DNA of 64,000 nucleotides from assembly GCA_963605405.1 (NCBI GenBank), contig CAVCUP010000013.1:1-64000 (forward strand), given 5' to 3'. The DNA is from Paratractidigestivibacter sp963605405 (GTDB lineage Bacteria; Actinomycetota; Coriobacteriia; Coriobacteriales; Atopobiaceae). The translations under genes and the position numbers were made by a program. Numbering within the stretch: the first letter of the stretch is position 1; each line of letters begins with the position of its first letter. This document shows positions 49,505 through 58,232 of this stretch, one piece after another. Below the pieces are notes generated by a model, which saw only the letters and a program-made list of their open reading frames with translations, was not told the DNA's origin and did not search any database.

Positions 49505-52500
49505 TCATCCCTCCCCCACGACCGTCCCGAAACATGGGGCGATCGGCTTGGCGATATGGTCCTGGAGCTCTTCTGCAGGACAATGTAGCACCCAGTCGCA
49601 GAAAAGCCCGAATTCTTCTCTGCCTTGCAATCCTTCGAGATAACGCACCGAGCTCTCGAGCTCCATCCTCGCGGGCGAGCTCTCCATGGACACGCGGCGG
49701 GCATCCCCGTAGCCGGATATGGAGAGAAACCCGAGCTCTTCAAAGACCCCCAGGCCGCTCTCCACCTCAGGCTCGCTCAGCGGGCGAGAGGGCGCGCACT
49801 GCGCGGCCATGGCGACGATGCGCCCGGCGTCGAGGGCAAACCGGCCGCCCTCCGCCCTCCCGAGCGAGACGAGCGCCTTGTAGAGAGCCACCAGATCGTC
49901 TCTGGCGGGGGCGCCGGCGGCGATGATCTGCTCGTTGAGGCGCACGTCGCGCCCGCCGAAGAGCAGCTGGACCCTCGACGGCAGGCCGTCGCGCCCGGCC
50001 CGCCCGCTCATCTGATTGAACTCGACGCGCCCGAAGGGAAGCGTGTAGAGGACGACGTTGCGCACGTCGGGAAGATTCACGCCCTCGCCGAACGCGCTGG
50101 TAGAGACGATGCAGGTCAGCTCGCCCGATCTAAAGGCGCGCTCGACGCGGGCGCGCGTCTCGCGAGGGAGACCGGCATTATAGAACGAGATCCTCCCCGC
50201 GAGGTCGGCCACGCGGTGCCGCAGCATCCTCACCACGTCGACGGACTGCTGGCGGCTGGTGACGTAGACAATGGTCTTCTCGCCGCCGGAGACGAGGCTC
50301 ACGAGCGCGCTTTCGCGGTCGCGCAGGCCGCGGAGGTCGTCGATGACGAGGTTGGGGCGCGCCGAGGCGTCCACGACCACGTCCTCCTTGCGCACGCCGA
50401 GAAGCGAGCAGGTCTCTCGGGAGGACTCGTCCGAGGACGTCGCCGTCACGGCGAGACAGACGGGCTCCCCGAGCAGCGCGCGAACACGCGGCAGCTCGGC
50501 GTACGCCGGGCGGTGGCCGGACTTCGAAGCGCCGGCATGATGGGCCTCGTCGACCACGAGGAAGCGCACACGCCCGCACGACGCGAACTTCTCGGCATGG
50601 ATGGCGAGGAACTCCGGGGTGGTGAGGACCACGTCGACGCTTCGGTCGGCGAGCCCGGAGAACGTGGCGTCGCGCTCCTGCCGGCCCGTCTCGCCCGTGA
50701 GGACGTCGGCGCGCAGGCCGAGGGAGCCGAGCGATGCGCGAAGGTGATAGGCCTGGTCGGCCACGAGCGCGCGAAGGGGATAGACGAAGACGGAGGCCGC
50801 CCCATCGAGAATCGCCGCGCGCGCGGCATGCAGCTGGAAGATAAGGGATTTGCCCCGGCCCGTGGCCATGACGGCGAGCGTGCTGCGGCCGTCGGCAAGC
50901 TTCTGAAGGGCAAACGCCTGGGCCGGGAGCAGGTCATGGTCGCCGATCATGCGGCGCGCGAGCCGGCGGGCGAGCTCGTCGGCGCCCAGGCCGTCGAGTT
51001 CCCTAGGGGAGACTTCGACCGCAGGGACCCCCTCCCCAGAGCAGGACCCGCCCGAGCCCTCGGCACGCCCGGCCCCGACCGAGCCCGGATGCCCCGCCCC
51101 GGGAAGCGGCGGCGCGCCGTCCCTCTCCGCGTTCTTCGGCCCCTCGTTTTCCGGCACGGCGCCGTCAGGCGTCTCGCCCTCGGTCCCGGCGCCGCGGCGG
51201 ACGAGGATGTCCTTGACCATGAGCTTGGCCTTGGTCCTGCCCTGCCAGGTCTCGTTGACGGCCTCGAACACGAGGTCGACGGCCTCGTCGCAAGCCACGA
51301 GGCGTTCCGGCTCCGGCGCGCGGAACATGATGGCGGGAACGCTACCCACGCCGTCCGTCGCAACGAAGCGCAGGTGGGACTGGTCGGCGCCCACGAGCCC
51401 GCGGCCGCGCATGCTGACGCCGCGCGCGCCGAGGAGCGGCTTCTTGTTTCCCTGGCCGAACGGCTGGAGAACCTCGAGGCCGGCGATCGTCTCGACGCTG
51501 AGCTCGGAGAGACCGACCATGGCGGCGACCTCGCCGATGTCCTCGAACTGCTCGGCAGGGAGCCTCGAGAGGACCTCCTCGAGGCGCTCGCGGAACTCGT
51601 CGATGCGGGACTCCTCGCAGGTCACGCCGACGGCGCCCGCATGCCCGCCGAAACGCACGAGGCAGTCGGAGCACTGCTCGACGGCGTGGAAGAGGTCGAC
51701 CGACCCCACCGAGCGCCCGGAGCCCTTTGCGATCCCGTCGGAGACGCTGAAGAGAATCGCGGGCACATGGAAACGGTTGACGATGCGGGAGGCGACGATG
51801 CCCTTGACGCCCTCGTGCCAGCCTTCTCCCCCGACGACCACGGCATGCCCGTCGGCGTAGCCGCCCGCCTCTATGGCCGCCATGGCGGACTCCGTGAGCT
51901 GCGACTCGATCGCGCGGCGCTCGGTGTTCGTCTGCTCGAGGCTCTCGGCAAGAAGCGATGCGCGGCGCGGGTCCTGTTCCATGAGCAGGCCGAACGCCGT
52001 GTCCGTGGACCCCATGCGCCCGGCGGCGTTCAGCCTCGGAATGAGCGAGAAGGGCAGCGAGTCGGCCGTCACCGAGGCGATGTCGACGTTCGCGGTGGCC
52101 GCGAGCGCGGCGATGCCGGGGCGAGGCTCGCGTCTCATCCGCTCGAGGCCGTCCGCCACCAGGGCCCGGTTCTCCCCCTGGAGAAGCATCATGTCCGAAA
52201 GCGTCCCGAGCATTGCGACGTCGGTGAACTCCCGCCAAAGCCCCGGCTCGCCAAGGCGGCGACCGAGCTCATGGACGAGCTTCAGCGCCACGCCCGCGCC
52301 CGCGAGCTCACGGGAGGGGCAGTCCGCGGAGAGCTTCGGGTCGGCGACGGGAACGCCGCTCGGCACGAGGTCGGACGGCTCGTGATGGTCTGTGACGACG
52401 ACATCGATGCCTCGCGCCACGAGCTCCTCGACCTCAGCGCCCGACGCGATGCCGTTGTCCACGGTGATCAGCAGGCCGGGCGCGCAGTTGGCCAGCACGC

Positions 52501-52903
52501 GGGAAAGCGCTGCGCGGGATAGCCCGTACCCCTCGCCGAAGCGCAGGGGGATGAACGGGTGCGCCTCGGCGCCCAGGCGCCTCAAGGCAAGGGTGAGAAG
52601 GCATGTGGAGGTCATGCCGTCGACATCGAAGTCGCCGAAGACGGCAATGGTCTCGCGGGACCGTATCGCCGCCTCGACGCGTTCCGCCGCGTCGCCCAAG
52701 CCGGGGATAGCCAAAGGGTCTGCCCAGTCGCGTTCGAGCGAGGGCTCGAGAAACGCGCGCGCGGCGCCCACGTCGCTGAAGCCGCGCGCAGCGAGAACGC
52801 GCGCGACGACGGCGTTCACGCCAAGCTCCTCGCGGAGCCTGAGCTCGGCGGCGGGATCGGCGGGAAGGACCGACCAGCGCCGGCTCTCCGCGATTCCGGC
52901 CAA
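49505..52903 (-). CDS. RecJ-family exonuclease fused to RecQ-like helicase
   Basis: A 1132-aa single protein with two machines. Residues 1-570 are a RecJ-type DHH/DHHA1 nuclease: FGDFDVDGMTST (motif I, 89-100), TDHHEP (171-176), GGHAGAVG (419-426). Residues 571-635 form a Gly/Pro-rich linker. The C-terminal part is a superfamily 2 helicase: MATGRGKS (679-686), DEAHH (785-789), TATSS (820-824), and QMSGRAGRDG (964-973), RecQ-like. RecJ degrades 5'-ended ssDNA and RecQ-type helicases unwind it; in E. coli they cooperate in separate proteins. The start is TTG 52903, the only credible one, directly after the secD stop. It is last before rel. Confidence 0.9.
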   Translation of the reverse strand: MAGIAESRRWSVLPADPAAELRLREELGVNAVVARVLAARGFSDVGAARAFLEPSLERDWADPLAIPGLGDAAERVEAAIRSRETIAVFGDFDVDGMTSTCLLTLALRRLGAEAHPFIPLRFGEGYGLSRAALSRVLANCAPGLLITVDNGIASGAEVEELVARGIDVVVTDHHEPSDLVPSGVPVADPKLSADCPSRELAGAGVALKLVHELGRRLGEPGLWREFTDVAMLGTLSDMMLLQGENRALVADGLERMRREPRPGIAALAATANVDIASVTADSLPFSLIPRLNAAGRMGSTDTAFGLLMEQDPRRASLLAESLEQTNTERRAIESQLTESAMAAIEAGGYADGHAVVVGGEGWHEGVKGIVASRIVNRFHVPAILFSVSDGIAKGSGRSVGSVDLFHAVEQCSDCLVRFGGHAGAVGVTCEESRIDEFRERLEEVLSRLPAEQFEDIGEVAAMVGLSELSVETIAGLEVLQPFGQGNKKPLLGARGVSMRGRGLVGADQSHLRFVATDGVGSVPAIMFRAPEPERLVACDEAVDLVFEAVNETWQGRTKAKLMVKDILVRRGAGTEGETPDGAVPENEGPKNAERDGAPPLPGAGHPGSVGAGRAEGSGGSCSGEGVPAVEVSPRELDGLGADELARRLARRMIGDHDLLPAQAFALQKLADGRSTLAVMATGRGKSLIFQLHAARAAILDGAASVFVYPLRALVADQAYHLRASLGSLGLRADVLTGETGRQERDATFSGLADRSVDVVLTTPEFLAIHAEKFASCGRVRFLVVDEAHHAGASKSGHRPAYAELPRVRALLGEPVCLAVTATSSDESSRETCSLLGVRKEDVVVDASARPNLVIDDLRGLRDRESALVSLVSGGEKTIVYVTSRQQSVDVVRMLRHRVADLAGRISFYNAGLPRETRARVERAFRSGELTCIVSTSAFGEGVNLPDVRNVVLYTLPFGRVEFNQMSGRAGRDGLPSRVQLLFGGRDVRLNEQIIAAGAPARDDLVALYKALVSLGRAEGGRFALDAGRIVAMAAQCAPSRPLSEPEVESGLGVFEELGFLSISGYGDARRVSMESSPARMELESSVRYLEGLQGREEFGLFCDWVLHCPAEELQDHIAKPIAPCFGTVVGEG

Positions 52904-54382
52904 CTACCTCACGTCCTCGTCGGAATCCCCGTCGGAGCCGCCGGCGGAATCACGGCGCGCGGGCGACGCTCCCGCTCCCCACGCGCCCGGGTTCCTGCGG
53001 GCGGGCCCGCGGCCGATCAGGCGAAGGCCGGGTGCCGCTACGAGGACCGTGGCCACGCCGACGCAGCCGCCGAGGAGAAGAACCGTGATGCCGATCTCTC
53101 CCGGTGCCCCGCCCAAGGCGCCGGCGGCGAGGATATAGGCCGCGGCGAGCGCGAAGAAGACGCAGAGTTCGATGACGGCGGGCTTAACGGCGGAATCGGC
53201 CACGAGAATTGCCGCGTTCTTGGGCGTCTTGCCCTCCCTGACCTTCTTGCGCCAGGAATCGAGGAGCGAGATGACGCCGAGGGCGGAGCAGAGTACCTCG
53301 AACACGATGGCCACGAAGGACCACCTCGTGAGGACGAACACGTTCGAATACGAGGCGAGGGAGAGAAGCCCGACGCCCATGCCGAGCGTCGCCGACGGGG
53401 CGGCGGCGACGAGAAGCGCGGAGCCGCGGAAGACGACGGCCGACGCGAGCGCGACGACGGCAATGCCTCCGAGCACGGCGATCATAAGCTTGGTGTAGGT
53501 GTGGTCGCCGAGAAGCGCCCCGCGCGTGGCCGAGCCCTCATAGGCGAGCGCCACGGGAAGGGTGCCGGAGTCGAGCGAGCTCTTGAGCTGCGTCGCCTCG
53601 TCAAGCGTGAACCCGCCGGAAATGGAGACCTGGCCGCCGGCGATCTCGGAGGAGACGGACGGGGCGGTCTCGACCACGCCGTCCACGATGACGGCTATCT
53701 GGCCGTTGGACTCGGCCAGCTCCTTGGTGACCTCGGCGAACTTGTCGGCGCCCTCGGAGTCGAAGGTGATGTTCACGGCATACGCAAGGCCGCTCGTGGA
53801 CGCGGAGGACGACGAGTACGAGACGGAGGCGGAGGAAACGTGCGAGCCGTCGAGGAACGCGGTATAGCTGCCCTCCTCGAGCTCGACGCCCTCGGTGCCG
53901 TTCTGGATCTTTGCGAGGGCCTCGGCGTCGCCGATGTCGTCGACACGGGCAAGCTCGAACTTGCCGGTCTTGCCGATGGAGGCGGCGAGCGCCTCGGCGT
54001 CGTCGGTCGCCGGGACGGTCACCTTGACCGTCGTCGCATCCTGGGACTCGACGACGTAGCTCACGGCGCCCAGGCCCTCGAGGCGCTTCTCGAGTATAGA
54101 GACGACCTCATCCATCTGGGAGGACTCGGCGCCGTCCGCCGCAGTGTAGGTGAGCTCCGTGCCGCCCTGCAGGTCAACGCCCACGGAGAGCGTGCCGAAG
54201 AACGCGGCGGCGCATGCGATGCCCGCGACGCAGAGCGCGGCCGCGAACGCGATGCCGCGGAAACTGCGCTTGGCCTGCGGGGCAGCGCCCCTCTTCTTGG
54301 CGAACTGGCTGGACTGGCCGGTGGACTCGCGCCACCTGTCGACGCCGGTCTTGGGCGCGTCGGACTCGACCTTATTGGCCAT
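52904..54382 (-). CDS. secD: SecD-like preprotein translocase subunit, without SecF
   Basis: A 492-aa protein with one N-terminal span (about 41-62), an extracytoplasmic part containing the SecD motif VGVDLQGGTEL (67-77) and the P1-head region, and about five C-terminal spans. It fits SecD in layout. The SecD D4 membrane motifs look weak, and no secF follows; the next gene is recJ. SecDF uses the proton gradient to finish export. It is probably a divergent or SecF-independent SecD; secF elsewhere is possible. ATG 54382 has GAGG. A C-terminal disordered tail of ~40 residues is present. Confidence 0.82.
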   Translation of the reverse strand: MANKVESDAPKTGVDRWRESTGQSSQFAKKRGAAPQAKRSFRGIAFAAALCVAGIACAAAFFGTLSVGVDLQGGTELTYTAADGAESSQMDEVVSILEKRLEGLGAVSYVVESQDATTVKVTVPATDDAEALAASIGKTGKFELARVDDIGDAEALAKIQNGTEGVELEEGSYTAFLDGSHVSSASVSYSSSSASTSGLAYAVNITFDSEGADKFAEVTKELAESNGQIAVIVDGVVETAPSVSSEIAGGQVSISGGFTLDEATQLKSSLDSGTLPVALAYEGSATRGALLGDHTYTKLMIAVLGGIAVVALASAVVFRGSALLVAAAPSATLGMGVGLLSLASYSNVFVLTRWSFVAIVFEVLCSALGVISLLDSWRKKVREGKTPKNAAILVADSAVKPAVIELCVFFALAAAYILAAGALGGAPGEIGITVLLLGGCVGVATVLVAAPGLRLIGRGPARRNPGAWGAGASPARRDSAGGSDGDSDEDVR

Positions 54383-54450
54383 AGGGGAACCTCTTCGATT
54401 TGAACGGGGCCAGCGGCCCTCACTGATTGAACCTATCGAGTATAGATCAG

Positions 54451-54479
54451 GGAGGGCCCTCCGACGAGAAGGGCCCTCC
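54451..54479 (-). terminator. Hairpin between tgt and secD
   Basis: Stem GGAGGGCCC (54451-54459) and GGGCCCTCC (54471-54479); a second GGAGGGCCC lies at 54492-54500 and can pair with the same right arm. This could be a partial terminator or attenuator between the two genes. Confidence 0.6.
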
Positions 54480-54579
54480 TCCCCGAAGGAAGGAGGGCCC
54501 GAGGCTGTCTTTGCTCGAGCGCGGGGAATCGACCGGGCAGCGCCCGCCCGAAGGGCCCCTGCGCCTCTCTCCGGCGCAG

Positions 54580-55782
54580 TTACCAGTCGTTCGATGCGGG
54601 CGAGGCCATCCAATCGGACACAAACGAGGCATAGGTGCCGTCGATAATGGACTGCCTGGCGCGGCGCATGAGGTCGAGCAGGTACCAGATGTTGTGCTCG
54701 GAGATGAGGATGGAGCCGAGCATTTCCTTTTGGCGCACGAGATGGTGGATATAGGCGCGCGTGAAGCCGGCCGAGCACGCCGGGCAGCCGCAGCCCTCGT
54801 CGAGAGGGCGCCCGTCTTCCCGGAAGCGGGCGTTCTTGAGATTGATGCGGCCCTCGTTGGAGAACGCCGTGCCGGTTCGCGCGGTGCGGGTGGGCAGGAC
54901 GCAGTCGAACATGTCCACGCCGCAGGCGACGCCGCGGACGAGCGTCGTCGGGTTGCCGACGCCCATAAGATAACGGGGCTTCTCCCTCGGCATATGCTCG
55001 GCGCAGAGCGGGGCGAGGCTCTCGAACATCGTCTCGTGGTCCTCCCCCACCGAGTAGCCCCCGATGCCGTATCCGGGGAAGTCGCCGGCGTCCTCGAGGT
55101 GCTGGATGCTGCGGACGCGCAGGTCGAGGTGCATGCCGCCCTGGACGATGCCGAAGAGCGCCTGGTCGGGCCTCGTGTGCGCCTTGAAGCATCGGTCGGC
55201 CCACATGCTGGAGAGCTCGACCGCCCGCGCGACCTTGGCGCGCGAAGCGGGGAAGCCCACGCACTGGTCGAGCTGCATGGTGATGTCCGCCCCGAGCTTC
55301 TGGGCGATGGCCATGTTCTCCTCCGGCGTCCACTCCTGCCAGCGACCGTCGTAGTCCACCGCCCGGAAGCGGATGCCGTTGTCGGAGAGCTTGACGAACT
55401 CCTCGTGGGAAAAGACCTGGAAGCCGCCGGAGTCCGTGAGGATCGGACCGCCCCAGCGCATGAACTCGTGGACGCCGCCCATACGCTCGACGAGGTCGGC
55501 GCCGGGCCTCTGGGAGAGATGGTAAAGATTGTTGAGCAGGATCTTTGTCCCCATCTGCTCGAGCGTGGCCGGCAAGACGCCCTTGACCGTCGCTTTTGTG
55601 CCCACAGGCATAAAGATCGGCGTCGGAATGTCCCCATGAGGCGTGTGGAAGACGCCGGCGCGCGCGTGGGTGGCGGGGTCCTCGGCCACGATGTCGTAGG
55701 TGAACCAGCGGTCCTGCTCGACGACCTCGCCCTGGCCCGCGAGCCTCTCGCTGGCGCACTTGCCGTATCCGTAATCGCACAT
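54580..55782 (-). CDS. tgt: tRNA-guanine transglycosylase
   Basis: A 400-aa enzyme that exchanges guanine-34 for preQ1 in GUN-anticodon tRNAs. The substrate motif DSGGFQVFS, VPxxGGYSVGE-like GIGGYSVGE, the catalytic aspartate in FDCVLPTR, and the zinc cysteines CGCPAC are present. ATG 55782 follows GGGAG. Together with queA and queH in this window, it supplies the tRNA-borne part of queuosine formation. Confidence 0.96.
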   Translation of the reverse strand: MCDYGYGKCASERLAGQGEVVEQDRWFTYDIVAEDPATHARAGVFHTPHGDIPTPIFMPVGTKATVKGVLPATLEQMGTKILLNNLYHLSQRPGADLVERMGGVHEFMRWGGPILTDSGGFQVFSHEEFVKLSDNGIRFRAVDYDGRWQEWTPEENMAIAQKLGADITMQLDQCVGFPASRAKVARAVELSSMWADRCFKAHTRPDQALFGIVQGGMHLDLRVRSIQHLEDAGDFPGYGIGGYSVGEDHETMFESLAPLCAEHMPREKPRYLMGVGNPTTLVRGVACGVDMFDCVLPTRTARTGTAFSNEGRINLKNARFREDGRPLDEGCGCPACSAGFTRAYIHHLVRQKEMLGSILISEHNIWYLLDLMRRARQSIIDGTYASFVSDWMASPASNDW

Positions 55783-55828
55783 AGGTAAACACTCCCGTCC
55801 GGGCGCGCTGCGCCACGTTACACAAAGA

Positions 55829-55856
55829 AAGCCCGGCGCACTTGAGCGCCGGGCTT
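55829..55856 (-). terminator. Terminator of ptsH
   Basis: Stem AAGCCCGGCGC (55829-55839) and GCGCCGGGCTT (55846-55856). The minus-strand tail is TTTCTTTGTG. Confidence 0.88.
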
Positions 55857-55884
55857 ATCAGTCTAGCCTTACTCGGCCCAGCGA

Positions 55885-56157
55885 CTACTCGCCGAAGCGG
55901 GAGTCGATGAGGGCGACGAGGGCGTCGAGAGCGGCCTGCTCGTCCTCGCCGTCGCAAGCAACCTCAACGGTGGTGCCGGTGCCGAGGCCGGCAGCCAGGA
56001 TCATCATGATGGACTTGGCGTTGACGGGAGCAGAGTCCTTGTCGACGTTCTTGATGGTGACGTTGGACTGGTACTTCTTGGCCTCGGTCACGAAGAGCGA
56101 AGCGGGACGGGCGTGAAGGCCGGTGGCGTTGGTGATGCTGGTCTGCTTAGAAACCAT
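55885..56157 (-). CDS. ptsH: PTS phosphocarrier HPr
   Basis: A 90-aa phosphocarrier. The active-site histidine lies in GLHARPAS (His15) and the regulatory serine in NAKSIMM (Ser49, the HPr-kinase site equivalent). It receives phosphate from PtsI (2494-4230) and feeds the sugar-specific EIIA proteins. It is monocistronic with its own terminator. Confidence 0.97.
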   Translation of the reverse strand: MVSKQTSITNATGLHARPASLFVTEAKKYQSNVTIKNVDKDSAPVNAKSIMMILAAGLGTGTTVEVACDGEDEQAALDALVALIDSRFGE

Positions 56158-56451
56158 GATGGAGACTCCCTTTCCGATGATTCCGATATGGGGAGAGGTT
56201 GTCCCCCCAACCTGTTGGACATATTAGCAAAGGCTGAGAGAATTTGAGCCGAGGATATCGGCAACGAGCGAAATGGGGCGCTCACCGCCGCGCGGGGCAC
56301 GCTCACCCCCGTTTGCCGCACAATAGGGACACCGAGCGACGCTGATTTCCGGCATCGGCGGCAAGAAGCCGGGAGAACCGCTGGAGTAAGACGCGAAAAA
56401 ACGCCGGTAACTGGCCTTTTATGAGATATGACGGCGAGAGACGAGAAGCAC

Positions 56452-57819
56452 ATGGCTGACGAAGCGACCAAAGACCCCGTCGAGGACGGCGGCCTCGATA
56501 TACCCTGGCGGCTGAAAGCCGCCTTGCAAAACCCCGGGGACGCGGAGGCCTCCATCGGCGAGACGGCCGGCGGCGACCTCCCCGCCGACTTGGCGAAAAC
56601 CGAAGACGGGAGCCACGACCTCGCGATCGTTGACGGCGAGAGACCCGACGAGAAGGCGACGGGCACGGCGGCCGACAAGGCACTCGGCATGGCCAGGGGC
56701 GCCGCGGGAACGCTCAAGGCGGGCGCCTTCGCCATCCGCGACGTCCACAACGCCTCGCGCCAAAGCGCGGGCGCGCGTGCGCAGGCCCGCGCCGTCCAGG
56801 ATGCGCTCGAGGGCGACCGACGCATGCTCTCCCACCGACAAGAGATCGAGGCGTCGTTCGATGAGATACTCGCCGCGCAGACGGAGACCGCGGAGAGAAA
56901 CCGGTCCCTCATCGAGTCCGTCCGGCGCAAGGCGGAAGGCGTGGCCGAGGAGCACTCGGCGCTCGTCGCCGACCTCGACGAGCTCAAGGCGGCGAACGCC
57001 TCGGCGATCAGGCCGTACAAGCACCTGGTAGAGACCTCAAAGGACGAGCTCGACGACTGCAAGCGGGTTCTCATTGAGGCAAAGCGCGCGGTAAAGTCGG
57101 CAGAGTCCCAGCTCCAAGAGGCCAAGGAGCGGCGCGAAGCCGCATACACGTCCGCGAGCCGCAGCTTCGACAACTCCCGGGCAAGGCAGCTCCGCGTGGA
57201 GCAGGAGTTGAAGAAACTGCAGCAAGACGGCGGAGCCGCTGCGGCGGTCTCGCGGCTACAGGCCGACAACGCGGCCACCGTCGAGAACGTCCGCAGCGCC
57301 AAGGCCGCGGTCGAGAAGGCCTCCAGGGACGGCCAGGCCGCCGTGGACAACGCGCAGACCCATTTCTGGACGCAGAGCCAGTCGCTGCAGAGCGCGCAGG
57401 CCAAGTACGACGCCGCGCTCGCGAAGCACCATGCGCATAAGACCGAGCACGACAAAATGGCCGACGACGCCGCGGCGCAGGAAAAAGAGCTCCAGGAGCG
57501 CATCGAGGACAAGAAGCGCAGCCTCGACGCGCTCCGCGCCGAGATGGACGATGCGCAGAGGGCGCTCGAAGAGGCGCAGGGACTTATCGACGAGGCGAAG
57601 CTGATCCGCTCGACGCCCGAGGAGACGGAGAGGCTCGAGCAGTCGATAGCCGCCCAGCAGGCCGATCTCGACGAAGCGAACTGCGAGGTCGAGCACCTCG
57701 CAGTCACCGAGAAGCAGCTGAGGCAGGCCACGCGGGGGTCGCGCGTCGCGCTTATCGCCGCAGCTGTCGTCGTTTTGATCGTGGTCGCGGTCATCGCCGC
57801 GAGCTGCACGGCTAAGTAA
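56452..57819 (+). CDS. Large coiled-coil protein with C-terminal membrane anchor
   Basis: A 455-aa protein not assigned to a family. Residues 1-80 are acidic and probably disordered. From about 80 to 420 it is a near-continuous Glu/Ala/Lys-rich helix with regular heptads (predicted coiled coil), and a single hydrophobic span (VALIAAAVVVLIVVAVIAAS) closes it, so it is tail-anchored with the coil in the cytosol. ATG 56452 (MADEATKD) is preferred, though ATG 56428 is also in frame and neither has a strong site. The function is unknown; the topology suggests a membrane-tethered scaffold. Confidence 0.7.
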   Translation: MADEATKDPVEDGGLDIPWRLKAALQNPGDAEASIGETAGGDLPADLAKTEDGSHDLAIVDGERPDEKATGTAADKALGMARGAAGTLKAGAFAIRDVHNASRQSAGARAQARAVQDALEGDRRMLSHRQEIEASFDEILAAQTETAERNRSLIESVRRKAEGVAEEHSALVADLDELKAANASAIRPYKHLVETSKDELDDCKRVLIEAKRAVKSAESQLQEAKERREAAYTSASRSFDNSRARQLRVEQELKKLQQDGGAAAAVSRLQADNAATVENVRSAKAAVEKASRDGQAAVDNAQTHFWTQSQSLQSAQAKYDAALAKHHAHKTEHDKMADDAAAQEKELQERIEDKKRSLDALRAEMDDAQRALEEAQGLIDEAKLIRSTPEETERLEQSIAAQQADLDEANCEVEHLAVTEKQLRQATRGSRVALIAAAVVVLIVVAVIAASCTAK

Positions 57820-57850
57820 CGGGCGCCGGATGGTGTTTGCGCAAGGGATG

Positions 57851-57880
57851 GCGGGCCCCGCGGAAGGGACCCGCTCTTTT
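57851..57880 (+). terminator. Terminator of the coiled-coil gene
   Basis: Stem GCGGG-CCC (57851-57859) and GGG-CCCGC (57866-57874, one mismatch), then TCTTTT. It lies just before the repeat array. Confidence 0.7.
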
Positions 57881-57917
57881 CTTGGCGCGGGCTGTGACGC
57901 AGGCCGGCGCCCCCACG

Positions 57918-58179
57918 CCCCCGAAACCGCGCCGCGCAGCAATGGCCGCATCCCTCCCGCCCTGGGATAGCGCCGCGCAGTAAAGCCAGGGCCCCATCCG
58001 CCCCAAAACGTCGCCGCGCAGTAACGTTGGGCCCCCGATCGCCCTAAAGTAGCGCCGCGCAGTAACGGCGGGTTACTGCGCGGCGCGATTCCAGGGCTTG
58101 CGAGGATCACCGATTGCTGCGCGGCACGTTTCCGGGGCTGATTGGGCAAGTAGCTTACTGCGCGGCGCGATTCCAGGGC
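57918..58179. repeat. Inverted array of 25-bp repeats at an exact 41-bp period
   Basis: Seven related units occur, four forward and three inverted, between the convergent ends of the coiled-coil gene and queA. Each unit has a left part GCCCY followed by purines and a core GCCGCGCAGYAA, separated from the next by about 16 bp of unique sequence. Core starts are 57931, 57972, 58013, 58054 (forward) and 58076, 58117, 58158 (inverted CTGCGCGGC), all spaced 41 bp. The central pair forms a perfect 15-bp palindrome (58052-58066, 58072-58086). Confidence 0.85.
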
Positions 58180-58232
58180 TTGCGCTACCGCCGAGGGCGA
58201 TGCCGGCGCGGCGGCCCGCCCATCGGAGCGTA

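Noticed and set aside
57918..58179. CRISPR array
   Set aside because: The repeat is short and degenerate, the spacer is only 16 bp, units occur in both orientations, and no cas gene is in the window.
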